A DNA stretch of 64,000 nt from Dermacentor variabilis (taxonomy: Eukaryota; Arthropoda; Arachnida; Ixodida; Ixodidae), in contig NW_027460291.1 of assembly GCF_050947875.1 (NCBI RefSeq), forward strand, positions 29,573,589 to 29,637,588. The letters are read 5' to 3'. Below are positions 55,131-64,000 of this stretch, piece after piece. The notes below the pieces were generated by a model. It ran no database searches and was not told the origin of the DNA. It saw nothing but the letters and a program-made list of their open reading frames with translations. The stretch's first letter is position 1, and the number at the start of each line of letters is the position of its first letter. Both the position numbers and the translations under genes were made by a program.

Positions 55131-55890
55131 GAGTCAGTCGGCACCCGAAGCCGAACGAAGCGCGGCCGCAGGAGCCTGGTGCGCGTATCGGCGGCTGTTA
55201 ACCCCATTCCAGGCGTAGAGCACATTGTTACCTTTATCTTGTCAAAAGCCCATGTCACCTTGGCTCCGGTTTTCCTCTCCTCATTTGTCGACTTTCACAA
55301 GTTTTTCCGAGCAGTAGCAACTCTTTTAGAAAAATCTTACACGCTGAACGGAGTTCCCTTTAATTTTGAGCAGTTTTTAAATATTTTAGATTTTTCCCTG
55401 ACGTTTCCTACTCGGAGTATCACTGGTCGACATGGGGTTCCTGGAACCTTCTTGCCCAACCGATGAATTCTTTCGATAGAGTTAAGTTCTTGTTTTAAAA
55501 TGTTTCCAAACACCTCGTCATTAACCTTTCGCAGGAGTATTCCTCAGTTTCAAGTCTGGCCTCTTCTATTCCTCTAACAATAATGTTATTGCGCTTTGAA
55601 CGATTTTCGAGATCGTCGATTCGTTCCGAAATTTGAAGGAATTGATCATCAAGATTTTTCACACAACCTTCAACAGTAACAAGTCGGGTGTTGGTGTCTT
55701 CAACGCACTGTAGTTTAGATTCGATTGTTTCCAGTCGTTTCTGGACAACCGAAATGGCTGTCTCTGAGGTTAACTGCTTCACCTGAATTTCAGAAATTTT
55801 AGCAAGGATTTCTTTCTACGTGTTCAGCATTTCTTTCACCATATCCTCAAGAGGCCCAGGATTCTCTTAAACATCTCCTGATAGCTTTAG
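55130..55890 (-). pseudogene. LINE-E ORF1: coiled coil plus RRM-like domain
   Basis: Minus-strand frame 55782-55495 contains a heptad-rich helix (Leu-Glu-Thr-Ile-Glu-Ser-Lys-Leu, then Ile-Ser-Glu-Arg-Ile-Asp-Asp-Leu-Glu-Asn-Arg-Ser-Lys-Arg-Asn-Asn-Ile), the transition typical of L1-type ORF1p/transposase-22 proteins from coiled coil to RRM. The rest of RRM and C-terminal domain is in broken frames down to about 55130, close to the ORF2 start. It would form the RNA-binding trimer. Confidence 0.65.
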
Positions 55891-57395
55891 AAGTAGGCAT
55901 GCTACTGAGAAACATTCACTCGCGCAATTTACAAGCGTGTGTGGACACGGCCACACCACTATGCAAGGATAATTACTACGAAAGCCGTATTTTCGGTCAC
56001 CAACCTGCACAAAAAGCGGAGTGTCAGGCGACATAGCCACGGCGGTGTTGCCGTGTCAACTGAAGAGCGACGAGCCAGAACCGTCCTTTATAGCTGCCAG
56101 CCAGACTCACGTGGCCTCCAGTTGATGTCGATGTGCTCGAACTAGCTGCGCCGTACGATGTATCCACGTGCAGTGGATACGCAGTCTTGATCCATGTTGA
56201 ATGATCGTAAACGTCCGCACACACTACTACCGTAGGCCCGTTGTACGCAGGCCCGCGACGATGATAAGCGTTGCTCCCACAGGCGGCACCTAAAGAAAGG
56301 ATCCAAAAAAGCACCTGCACAAAAAACGGAGTGTCAGGCGACATAGCCACGGCGGTGCTGCCGTGTCCACTGAAGAGCTACGAGCCAGAGTCGTCCCGGA
56401 ACATCGAGCACGCTGCCCGTTACAGCAGCTGTCCCCAGAACACGGTCCAAGGTCGATTCAAATAGGTCGCGAAGCTTCGGGCGAAAAGCGGTTCAGTACA
56501 GATTGTCACCGACATCAGCATGGGGGGTTATGGGAGCAGCGATTGAAGCGCGACTATGTTTGGAGGGAACAAACATTGGGAAAGAAAAACGCGTTTTTTA
56601 ATTCAAGCGAGACACAGTTAGACTCATTCAACGAAAATAAAATCCCTAGTCATCTTTATATATTCGTGACGAGTTAAGAAAATACAAGTTTAATTTTATT
56701 ATTATTGATAAATGCATTTCTTTTCAGCGCCCATCGCTACAGGGGGCGTTGACGCCGCTATCACTCGCAATGCAATGCACGTCTTGAAATGGGCAGAAAG
56801 GCGCACTCGTAAAGTTCACCTGTTGAAATACGCCCCCCTCACAGTTTGTGCTTTCTTGCTTGTCGAAGTTTGTCTGAATTTGGTGACGCGGGTAGCTTCA
56901 TCGCTTCTTAATCTGTTCAGTTAAAAGGAGTGGGTTACGACCGCCAGATAATTGTGTAGTTGTTTTCGTGAGACTGCTCTGGCCGACGGGCTTGGCATCC
57001 GACAGTAGGATCAGCACTCTACACCTAAAGCTTTCGTCGGCCTCCAAAGAAAGTATGTTCTTTGCAGGGATGCGATTTCGACAACCGTACGGCTGGCCTC
57101 TTCCTGCATCGCTTTCCACGCTGAAAGCTCGAAACGCCCATCAAGTCGAATGGCGGGGCATTTGAATATATAGCTCCAAAGGAAGGACAACAAAACAAAT
57201 TTCGCGCCTTCGAAAACAAAATGACGTCACTTCTGCTTTTAAAGAACATGGCGTCACATTATTTTTTTCTTCCGCCGGAAGTGTTCCCACCACATACAGA
57301 TGGCGCTAAGCCCCATGAACCGCCGATGGACCGCCATGTTTTGAACGTATGGGCTGCTATGGAAGCTTCGCTACCAGGTATATTTACCTTGCACG
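55891..57395 (-). other. LINE-E 5' region, unassigned
   Basis: No coding sequence. It contains two 83-bp direct repeats (listed separately). The outer part (56700-57395) has no homology I can name and could be 5'-UTR or another small element; only the GTCTT duplication at its edge argues that it came in with LINE-E. Confidence 0.45.
56004..56396. repeat. 83-bp direct repeat, 310 bp apart, in LINE-E 5' region
   Basis: 56004-56086 and 56314-56396 (starting CCTGCACAAAAA) differ at about eight positions. Sequence between and after them is not clearly repeated. Confidence 0.9.
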
Positions 57396-57400
57396 GTCTT

Positions 57401-58560
57401 CTACCAGATACGAGCAAGAAGATCGTCCAGGGACGGCCAAGAAGACATCCCCACTGGCATCCGCAGCGGCCCCAATAATTCTGCAGCAGCCTAGGGAATC
57501 ATCGACTTTCCGCGGTTCCACATTTGAGGACCCGGGAAGTTGGCTGGAGATGTATGAGAGGGTCGTTACGTTTAACAGATGGAACAGCGTTGACAAGCTG
57601 CGACATGTCTATTTCGCATTGAAGGACGCCGCGAGAACGTGATTCGAGAATCGAGAAGCCGCCTTGATGACGTGGGGCCTGTTACGAAGCGGTTTCCTGC
57701 AAACATTTACAAGCGTCGTCCGAAAACAGCGAGCCCAAGCTCTACTGGAGACCAGAGCGCAGCTGCCGAATGAGACAATCGCGATCTTCACGGAGGAAAT
57801 GAGCTGTCTGTTCCGCCTTGCCGACGCGGAACTGTCCGAAGAGAAGAAAGTCCGCCTACTGATGGGTGGTGCAAAGGAGGTACTTTTCGCCGGAATGGCA
57901 AGAAACCCGCCGAAGACCGTCGACGAGTTTCTTCGTGAGAGGAGGAGCATCGAGAAGACTCTGGATAGGCGGAACCGGCAATTCGACCAGCGCACCAAGT
58001 CAACAAACTACGACGGAGTTCAATCACTGGCCACCGACGACCTGCGTGAGACTATCACGGCAGACGTACGAGAGGTGCTTCGGAAGATCTTTCCGTCATC
58101 GCAACCTCAAGTGGCCTCAATCGCCAAAATTGTCAAAGAAGAATTCCAGCGATCGCTTGGAGTTCCCGAGGTGCAAGCATAATCATCGCAGCCCCAGCCA
58201 GGAACGATGACCTGCGCCACCGTCGCCTGCTGTCACGGTCCCCCTCCATGATTATTCCAGGGTTCTGTGACGCCGCAATTCCGTCGACCACCGCCGCCGC
58301 CGCCAGCACGCCCACCCGTCGGCTAGCGCAGCCACCCCAGGAAGACAGACGTTTGACGCGCTCCTGACCACCGCCCGCTCTCCTACCACTGCGGAGAAGC
58401 GGGTCACATCTACCGACGATGCCCATACCGGGAGCTGGGACTGCGAGGGTTCGCCGTCAACGCTCCGCGCCCGAAGCAAGGTGAACGTCCTCACATTATC
58501 GCCGACTGCCGCCGCAGCGCCCCTCCATACACTGGCCTGGCTTGAGGCCGGTCAGCGAGC
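57401..58560 (+). pseudogene. G3 gag (capsid and nucleocapsid)
   Basis: The gag body runs from 57401. The capsid-like region has Trp-Leu-Glu-Met-Tyr-Glu-Arg near 57540, a TGA at 57640-57642, and helical sequence to the stop at 58180-58182. The nucleocapsid knuckle near 58386-58427 reads Ser-Tyr-His-Cys-x4-His-x4-Cys, so the first zinc Cys is Ser. The start codon is at 52090, on the other side of LINE-E. The protein would form the particle shell. Confidence 0.75.
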
Positions 58561-58799
58561 CCTTATCCGGAAAACTGAAAGCAGCAACTGATGGAGGTGC
58601 GGTTGCTGTTCGTCGAACTGACGAAGATCCTCCGCTGCCGACGAAGACGCCGAAGAAACTACCTCGACGACATAACGACACGCCGCAGTCCCGACAAAGT
58701 CTCCAAGCAAAGAATACGATGACGAAAGCCGACCTGATGACGTCAGATACCAGCCACAGGTCAACGCGACGCAGCCGTGATCCGACGCGAAGACCGAAC

Positions 58800-59330
58800 T
58801 GTAATGCAAGACAAAGAACCACTGACCTCGACGTGCTTCTCGACAGCCACGCAGTGACCGCCTTCGTCGACACAGGGGCTGATTACTCCGTCATGAGTGG
58901 ACACATCGCCGCCCAGTTGAAGCAAGTTAAGGCTACATGGGAAGGCCGTCAAATTCAGACCGCTGGAGGACACCTCATAACGCTGCCTGGGATATGCACG
59001 GCAAGAATTACTATTCACGAGCGGACTTACCTTGCCACTTACGTTATCCTCCAACAGTTTTCACGAGACGTCATTCTCGGCATGGACTTCCTGAACCAAC
59101 ATGGCCCAATCATCGACCTCAAGTCGAAGCCAATGACGCTGTGGGAAGATCAAGCGATACCGCCGGAGAGCCTTCCTAGTCACCGCGCGTTGAGTGTGCT
59201 TCAAGATCAATTGAGCATCCCGCCTCCCTCCGGCCTTGTTATTTCAGTCGGCACCGAAACACCCGTTGACGTAGAAGGCGCCATCGTAGGCAACCAACGT
59301 CTACTGCTCGACCATGAATTTTGAGTCGCA
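58800..59330 (+). pseudogene. G3 aspartic protease
   Basis: In a frame open from 58542 to 59324, the active-site loop Val-Asp-Thr-Gly-Ala-Asp-Tyr-Ser-Val lies at about 58867-58893, followed by the Ile-Leu-Gly-Met-Asp-Phe-Leu flap-end motif near 59073. The catalytic Asp-Thr-Gly is intact. It cleaves Gag-Pol. The frame ends at 59322-59324, after which the RT frame is reached through damaged sequence. Confidence 0.8.
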
Positions 59331-59733
59331 AGAGGGATCGCTCGACTGCATGGAGGATACACGAAAGTGTTGCTGACAAACTTCAGCCAGGAGTTCAAGC
59401 ACTTCAATAAGGGCACGACGATCGCATACATCGAGTAAATTCTGGAAACCAGCAATGCGCTTGCCCTGTCGGATTCTGCCACATCTACCCCGACGACCGT
59501 AGTTCACGAGCCAGACTTTGACATAAATCCAATTTCTATCCGTGATTAAGCAGCAACAGCACAGAAGTCTGCTTCGACGATAGAAAGAGTGCTTTTCGAC
59601 ATTATGAAGGACTCCACGAACACCAGTCGCAAAACATAGCATAATAACCGAAGAGTGCTGTCGACCACTCCGCCAGAGCCCTTACCGAGCTTCGACGCGA
59701 GAACGTGAAGCTATAGGGCACCAAGTCGACGAA

Positions 59734-60789
59734 ATGCTGCGTGACGACATTATCCAGCCGTCGAAAAGCCCGTGGGCATCTCCTGTAGTCTTGGTGAAGA
59801 AAAAGGACGGAACCCTGCGTTTCTGCGTCGATTATCGGCGTCTGAACAAGATCACGAAGAAGGAGGTATACCCCCTCCTACGAATAGACAACGCATTGGA
59901 TCGGCTCTGCAACGCTAAATACTTCTCGTCGATGGACCTCAAGTCTGGGTATTGGCAAGTAGAAGTCGACGAAAGAGATCACGGAATGACCGCCTTCATC
60001 ACCCCAGACGGCCTCTACGAGTTCAAGGTTATGCAATTCGGACTCTGCTCGGCACCTGCAACGTTCCAGCGCGTTATGGTCACGGTTTTAGCACGATTGA
60101 AGTGGCAGACCTGTCTCGTTTACTTGGATGACGTCGTCGTCTTCGCCTAAAATTTCGACGATCACCTTAGGCTGCTTGCGACAGTACTAGAGGCCATCAA
60201 GTCATCAGGGCTCACTCTGAAGCCGGAAAAGTGCCGGCTCGCTTACGGTGAGCTTCTGTTCCTAGGCCACGTAATCAGCAAATCTGGTGTCCGGCCAGAC
60301 CCGCAAAAGACAGCTGCCATAGCACAGTTCCCTCAACCCATCGACAAGAAGGCAGTGCGTAGATTCCTTGGCATGTGTGCCTACTACAGACACTTTGTCA
60401 AGGACTTATCACGCATCGCTGAGCCGTTGACACGTCTAACTAAATGTGATGTTGAGTTCAAGTGGGAAACGCCGCAGGCCGACGCATTTGAAGAACTGAA
60501 ACGACGCATGCAGTCGCCACTGGTACTTGCGCACTTCGACGAGTACGCCGACACAGAAATCCACACTGACGCCGGTAGCCTAGGCCTCTGTGCCGTTCTA
60601 GTCCAGAGGAGAAACGGAGTCGAACAGGAGATAGCTTACGCAAGCCGGTCGCGGTCAAAAGCGGAAGGCAATTATTCCACGACCGAAAAGGAATGCCTCA
60701 CCATCGTGTGGGCTACAGCTCAATTTTGCCCTTATCTATATGGCAGGCCTTCAAAGACGTCAGCGACCATCACGCGTTGTGTGGGCTAG
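59734..60789 (+). pseudogene. G3 reverse transcriptase and RNase H
   Basis: One frame with a single TAA at 60148-60150. RT blocks: Pro-Trp-Ala-Ser-Pro-Val, Cys-Val-Asp-Tyr-Arg-Arg, Met-Asp-Leu-Lys-Ser-Gly-Tyr-Trp, Phe-Gly-Leu-Cys-Ser-Ala-Pro-Ala, and the catalytic Tyr-Leu-Asp-Asp near 60121-60132, intact. RNase H begins near 60550 with Ile-His-Thr-Asp-Ala, then Tyr-Ala-Ser-Arg, then Glu-Lys-Glu-Cys-Leu-Thr-Ile. The Asp-His-His block near 60767 is out of frame. It is the best preserved polymerase among the gypsy elements here. Confidence 0.85.
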
Positions 60790-62250
60790 CGAATTTAGAG
60801 GATCCTTCAGTATGACTGGTGTGGTGGAGCCTCAGACTGAAAGAATACGACATCACTGCAACTACAAGTCCGGACGAAAACACTCTGATGCTGATTGCCT
60901 ATCGCGCGCGCCTATTCACCCGCCGCCGCAAGATGACGAGGATGACGACGCCTTCCTTGGAACCATAAGCGCGGAAGACTTCGCTGAACAGCAACGGGCA
61001 GAGCCGGAGCTAAAAGGCCTCGTCGAGTATTTGGAAGGGGAGACCGACGTTGTCCCTAGGGCATTTAAGCGCGGATTATCTTCGTTCAAGCTTCAAAACA
61101 ATGTACTCCTGAAGAAGAACTTCTCACCAGTCCGCGCCAACTACCTTCTTGTTGTTCCGTCGGCGCTGCGTCCAGAAGTACTACGCGCCCTACATGACGA
61201 TCCAACCACCGGGCAGCTCGGTTTCTCCCGGACACTATTGAGGATACAAGAAAGGTATTACTGGCCGCGCCGAACCGCATACGTCGCCCGTTACGTCAAG
61301 ACATGTCCAGACTGTCAGTGACGCAAGACACCAGCCACTAGGCCAGCGGGATTACTACAGCCGATCAAGCCTCCTTGCCGACCTTTACAGCAGATCGGGC
61401 TGGACTTGTTGGGACTGTTTCCGACGTCAACTCCCGGAAATAAGTGGATCGTCGTGGCGACGGACAACCTCACCCGCTTTGCTGAAACTAAAGCTCTGCC
61501 GAAAGGTAGCTCGGCCAAATTGGCAAACTTTTTCGTCGAAAGCTGGGACATGGCGCCCCAGAAGTCCTCATCACGGACAGTGGAACGGCCTTTACAGCGG
61601 AGCTCACCCAAGCCATTCTGCGGTACAGTCAGACAAGGCACAGGAGGACAACTGCCTACCACCCACAGACGAATGGTCTTACGGAGCTCCTGAATAAGAC
61701 CCTCGCCGACATGCTAGCAATGTAGGTGGACGTCGATCACACGACCTGGGATGCCGTCCTGCCGTACGTATTCTTCGCTTACAACACGGCGGTGCAAGAA
61801 ACAACACAGATCACGCCGTGTAAGCTAGTTTACGGCAGGAACCCGGACGACGACGCTCGACGCCATGCTGCCGCACGTAACTGACGAGGAGAATCGTGAA
61901 TTCGCTACCTATTTCCAGCGCGCCAAAGAAGCCCGACAGCTCGCCCGCCTACTGATCAAGAACCAGCAGCGTACCGACAGCCGACACTACAACTTCTGAC
62001 GACGCTTCGTCGAGTACCAGCGCGGCGACCGTGTTTCGGTATGGACACCGATACGCCGACGAGGACTGATTGAGAAACTATTACGGCGCTATTTCGGACC
62101 CTACAAATTATTCGACGTATTGGTGTACTGGACTATGAGGTCGTCCCAGGCGGCATTTCGCATTCACAGCGGCGCCGCGCACGATCTGAAGTGGTCCACG
62201 TGGTGCGTCTTAAACCCTTTTACGGACGCTGACGAACTTCCTTATTTTGC
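60790..62250 (+). pseudogene. G3 integrase, broken
   Basis: The zinc N-terminus is at about 61190-61320 (His-Asp-Asp, then Thr-Cys-Pro-Asp-Cys) and a TGA follows at 61319-61321. The core has Gly-Leu-Asp-Leu-Leu-Gly near 61393 (first Asp), a second-Asp segment near 61570 and the Tyr-His-Pro-Gln-Thr-Asn-Gly-Leu-Thr-Glu run near 61656-61686 (third Glu), in three frames. The C-terminal Gly-Pro-Tyr module is near 62070-62110. The catalytic residues seem to survive, but the frames do not. Confidence 0.75.
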
Positions 62251-62332
62251 TGTTTTCTTTGCTGCGGGTGTTTTTCTTTATTACTTTCGTTTGTATGAAG
62301 CATCGGGTCTATGCTTTTTAAGAGGGGGGTAT

Positions 62333-62752
62333 TGACACGTGTACTTATCTTTATCGGGCGACCACATTTCGCCGTCTAACAAATCTAATCGCACTGCGCG
62401 GGACGCGCCCGCATGTATCGGAATTTCTGGAATGTTATTGATGCTTCCATCCGCTGTCTGTTACCGAACCTTGTATAATCTGATTGCATGTGTGCGCGAC
62501 GCGAATAATGTAGAATGTTGTGGAAGGCACGCGGGTCCCAGCGATTACTCTGGAACATTCGACGACTGATGTATTAAAGCCGACGCGTTTGACCCGCTGA
62601 TCAGATTTTCGACGATTGCCGCGTGTATTCGCCGCTATCGTTCTTTGAGTGTAGCCTGCTTTTGGCTTTTGAGGGCTCAAGTTCGCCCAAGAAAACGCTA
62701 GTTTCGTTAATCACAGTTTTGCTGCCTTCTTCACCGTCACTACCACGTGACA
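62333..62752 (+). repeat. G3 3' LTR
   Basis: 420 bp, TG...CA, preceded by a polypurine tract. It aligns end to end with the 5' LTR with many substitutions and small indels; the TATA box is changed to TATTAAA here, and the AATAAA equivalent reads AAGAAA. Confidence 0.9.
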
Positions 62753-62756
62753 ATAT

Positions 62757-63690
62757 CTATAGCGGCTCCACAGCCACCATAGTCCTCCGTAAAGAAAGCA
62801 ACAAATTCCCAATAAAGAAAAGTGTCAGGCAGGGAGGTACGCTCTCTCCAATGCTATTCACAGCATGTTTACAGGAGATATTCAGAGACCTGGATTGGGA
62901 AGAATTGGGGATAAGAGTTAAGGGAGAATACCTTAGTAACTTGCGATTCGCTGATGATATTACCTTGCTTAGTGACTCAGGGGACCATCTGCAACACATG
63001 CTCACTGACCTGGAGAGGCAAGCAGAAGGGTGGGTCTAAAAATTAATCTACAGAAAACTTAAGTAATGTTTAACAGTCTCGGAAGATAACAGCAGTTTAC
63101 GATAGCTAGCGAGGCACTGGAAGTGGTAAGAGAGAGAGAGAGAGAGAGAAGTTTAATGATACGAAATGCTCGTCCGAAATGGTAGGGGAATACATCTTCT
63201 TAGGGCAGGTAGTGACCGTGGATTCGGATCATGAGACAAATAATCAGAATAAGAATCAGAATAAAAATAAGAATGAACTAAAGTAATGTTTAACAGTCTC
63301 GGAAGATAACAGCAATTTACGATAGGTAGCGAGGCACTGGAAGTGGTTAGAGAGAGAGAGAGAGAGAGAGAGAAGTTTAGTGATACGAAATGCTCGTCCG
63401 AAGTGGTAAGGGAATGCATCTACTGAGGGCAGCTAGAGACCGCAGATTCGGATCATGAGACTGAAATAATCAGAACAAGAATTGGCTGGGGTGCGTTTGG
63501 CAGGCATTCTCAAATCATGAGCAGCAGGTTGCCGTTATCCCTCAAAAGGAAAGTGTAAAGCAGCTGTGCCTTACCAGTACTCACGTACGGGGCAGAAACC
63601 TGGAGGCTTACGAAAAGGACTCTACTTAAATTGAGGGCGACGCAAGGAGCTATGGAAAGAACCAGGTGGATGCAATATATATATATATAT
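62757..63690 (+). pseudogene. LINE-B copy 3 reverse transcriptase, second half
   Basis: It continues the RT exactly where 51581 ends. Val-Arg-Gln-Gly-Gly-Thr-Leu-Ser-Pro lies near 62825 and catalytic Phe-Ala-Asp-Asp near 62947. The thumb follows. After 63040 a tandem duplication and a GA run interrupt it. The tail (Val-Leu-Thr-Tyr-Gly-Ala-Glu-Thr-Trp near 63580, typical of RTE/BovB-like ORFs) runs to about 63675, where a short TA repeat ends the homology. Confidence 0.8.
63061..63480 (+). repeat. 220-bp tandem duplication with internal (GA)n
   Basis: The unit starting AAGTAATGTTTAACAGTCTC at 63061 recurs at 63281. Both contain a GA run (63129-63149 and about 63351-63374) followed by the same 40 bases. 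Other LINE-B-type ORFs read straight through this place, so the GA-containing segment inserted first and the block duplicated later. Confidence 0.9.
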
Positions 63691-63699
63691 ATACAGTGA

Positions 63700-64000
63700 G
63701 CAAGATATTATCCCCTTCATCTGTATACATTCATCAGCATGGCCAGCGTCATCGTCTTCAGAACGCTACCTGCGAAATAGACTGTTGAGGCTTAACAGCT
63801 GTCTCCTAAGTGGTGGAGGTGTTGGGTACCAGAGCAATTCCTTTGGATAAGCAACGGGCTGACGGTACAACTAAAACGTCACCATCGGTGATGTCAGAGT
63901 GAACTACAAGGAGTTCTTCGAGGCCAGGGAGCACCATACAATCGTCAGCAGTTTGTAAACGAAGGCGTGGTTCGTGTACGTCGTCGGAATTGTCGGTCTC
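63700..64000 (-). pseudogene. Gypsy-type pol fragment (post-protease region)
   Basis: Read on the minus strand from the right edge, about 65 residues contain Leu-Pro-Gly-Leu-Glu-Glu-Leu, then Asp-Gly-Asp-Val-Leu-Val-Val-Pro-Ser, then Gly-Ile-Ala-Leu. This resembles the beta-rich segment between protease and RT in tick gypsy pols. It breaks up near 63810. Most of the element would be outside the window. Confidence 0.5.

Larger units (their letters stand above)
52097..57395 (-). mobile_element. LINE-E (CR1/L2-like), inserted in G3 gag
   Basis: The minus-strand element's 3' end, with AATAAATAAAAGG on its own strand, is near 52100-52120. It has a microsatellite in the 3'-UTR, ORF2 (endonuclease and RT without RNase H), ORF1 (coiled coil plus RRM-like) and a 5' region to 57395. 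The flanking GTCTT at 52092-52096 and 57396-57400 is its target duplication. The insert is about 5.3 kb and so probably nearly full length. Confidence 0.8.
51582..62752 (+). mobile_element. Ty3/gypsy element G3 with both LTRs, inserted in LINE-B
   Basis: A complete gypsy with 5' LTR (51582-51998), leader, gag, protease, RT, RNase H, integrase, polypurine tract (AAGAGGGGGGTAT before 62333) and 3' LTR (62333-62752). It is flanked by ATAT at 51578-51581 and 62753-62756, the expected 4-bp duplication. Without the nested LINE-E it is about 5.9 kb. The two LTRs differ at dozens of sites, so the insertion is old. Confidence 0.9.

Noticed and set aside
55065..55466. 133-codon plus-strand open frame
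   Set aside because: Antisense shadow of LINE-E ORF1.

Overview
The window looks like animal nuclear DNA, most likely from a hard tick (Ixodidae). It has no prokaryotic gene layout. It holds many layered retrotransposon families of kinds I know from tick genomes, a tRNA-derived SINE, long simple repeats, and GT-AG spliced host exons. The species assignment is inference from family resemblance, not a search.

The only host gene I can support is on the minus strand. Three exons (28366-28458, 26689-26760, 24265-24417) encode consecutive parts of a phospholipase B-like (PLBD / laminin-ancestor) protein. All three begin with one base that completes a codon and end with two bases of the next, and each has a usable acceptor and GT donor. 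The exons coding for the C-terminal end were not found in the roughly 24 kb to the left, so that stretch is probably one transposon-loaded intron. The N-terminal exons were not found to the right.

The rest is mobile DNA. LINE-A (ORF1 with an SGNH esterase domain, CATC-type tail) lies at 1-4098, 8737-10310, 29490-29760 and 29763-31845. LINE-B (RTE-like) lies at 4115-4575, 41790-43880, and 49250-51581 continued at 62757-63690. LINE-C (I-clade-like with RNase H) at about 17950-23368 is almost intact, and a decayed relative lies at 37880-39175. LINE-D (I-like with RNase H, most of its endonuclease deleted) is at 44405-49090, minus strand. LINE-E (CR1/L2-like) is at 52097-57395, minus strand. Ty3/gypsy elements are G1 (4576 to about 7005), G2 (13334 to about 17950), G3 (51582-62752) and a pol fragment at the right edge. 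A mariner-like transposase relic lies at 10360-11225. SINEs lie at 23908-24134, 34870-35090 and 36719-36950.

The right third is a three-level nest resolved to the base. Gypsy G3 sits inside the RT of a LINE-B copy with a 4-bp ATAT target duplication, and LINE-E sits inside G3 just after the gag start codon with a 5-bp GTCTT duplication. The insertion order is therefore LINE-B, then G3, then LINE-E. No CRISPR, operon or prokaryotic system is present. The strongest candidates for new biology are the PLBD gene remodelled by transposons, the near-intact LINE-C, and the esterase-bearing LINE-A.
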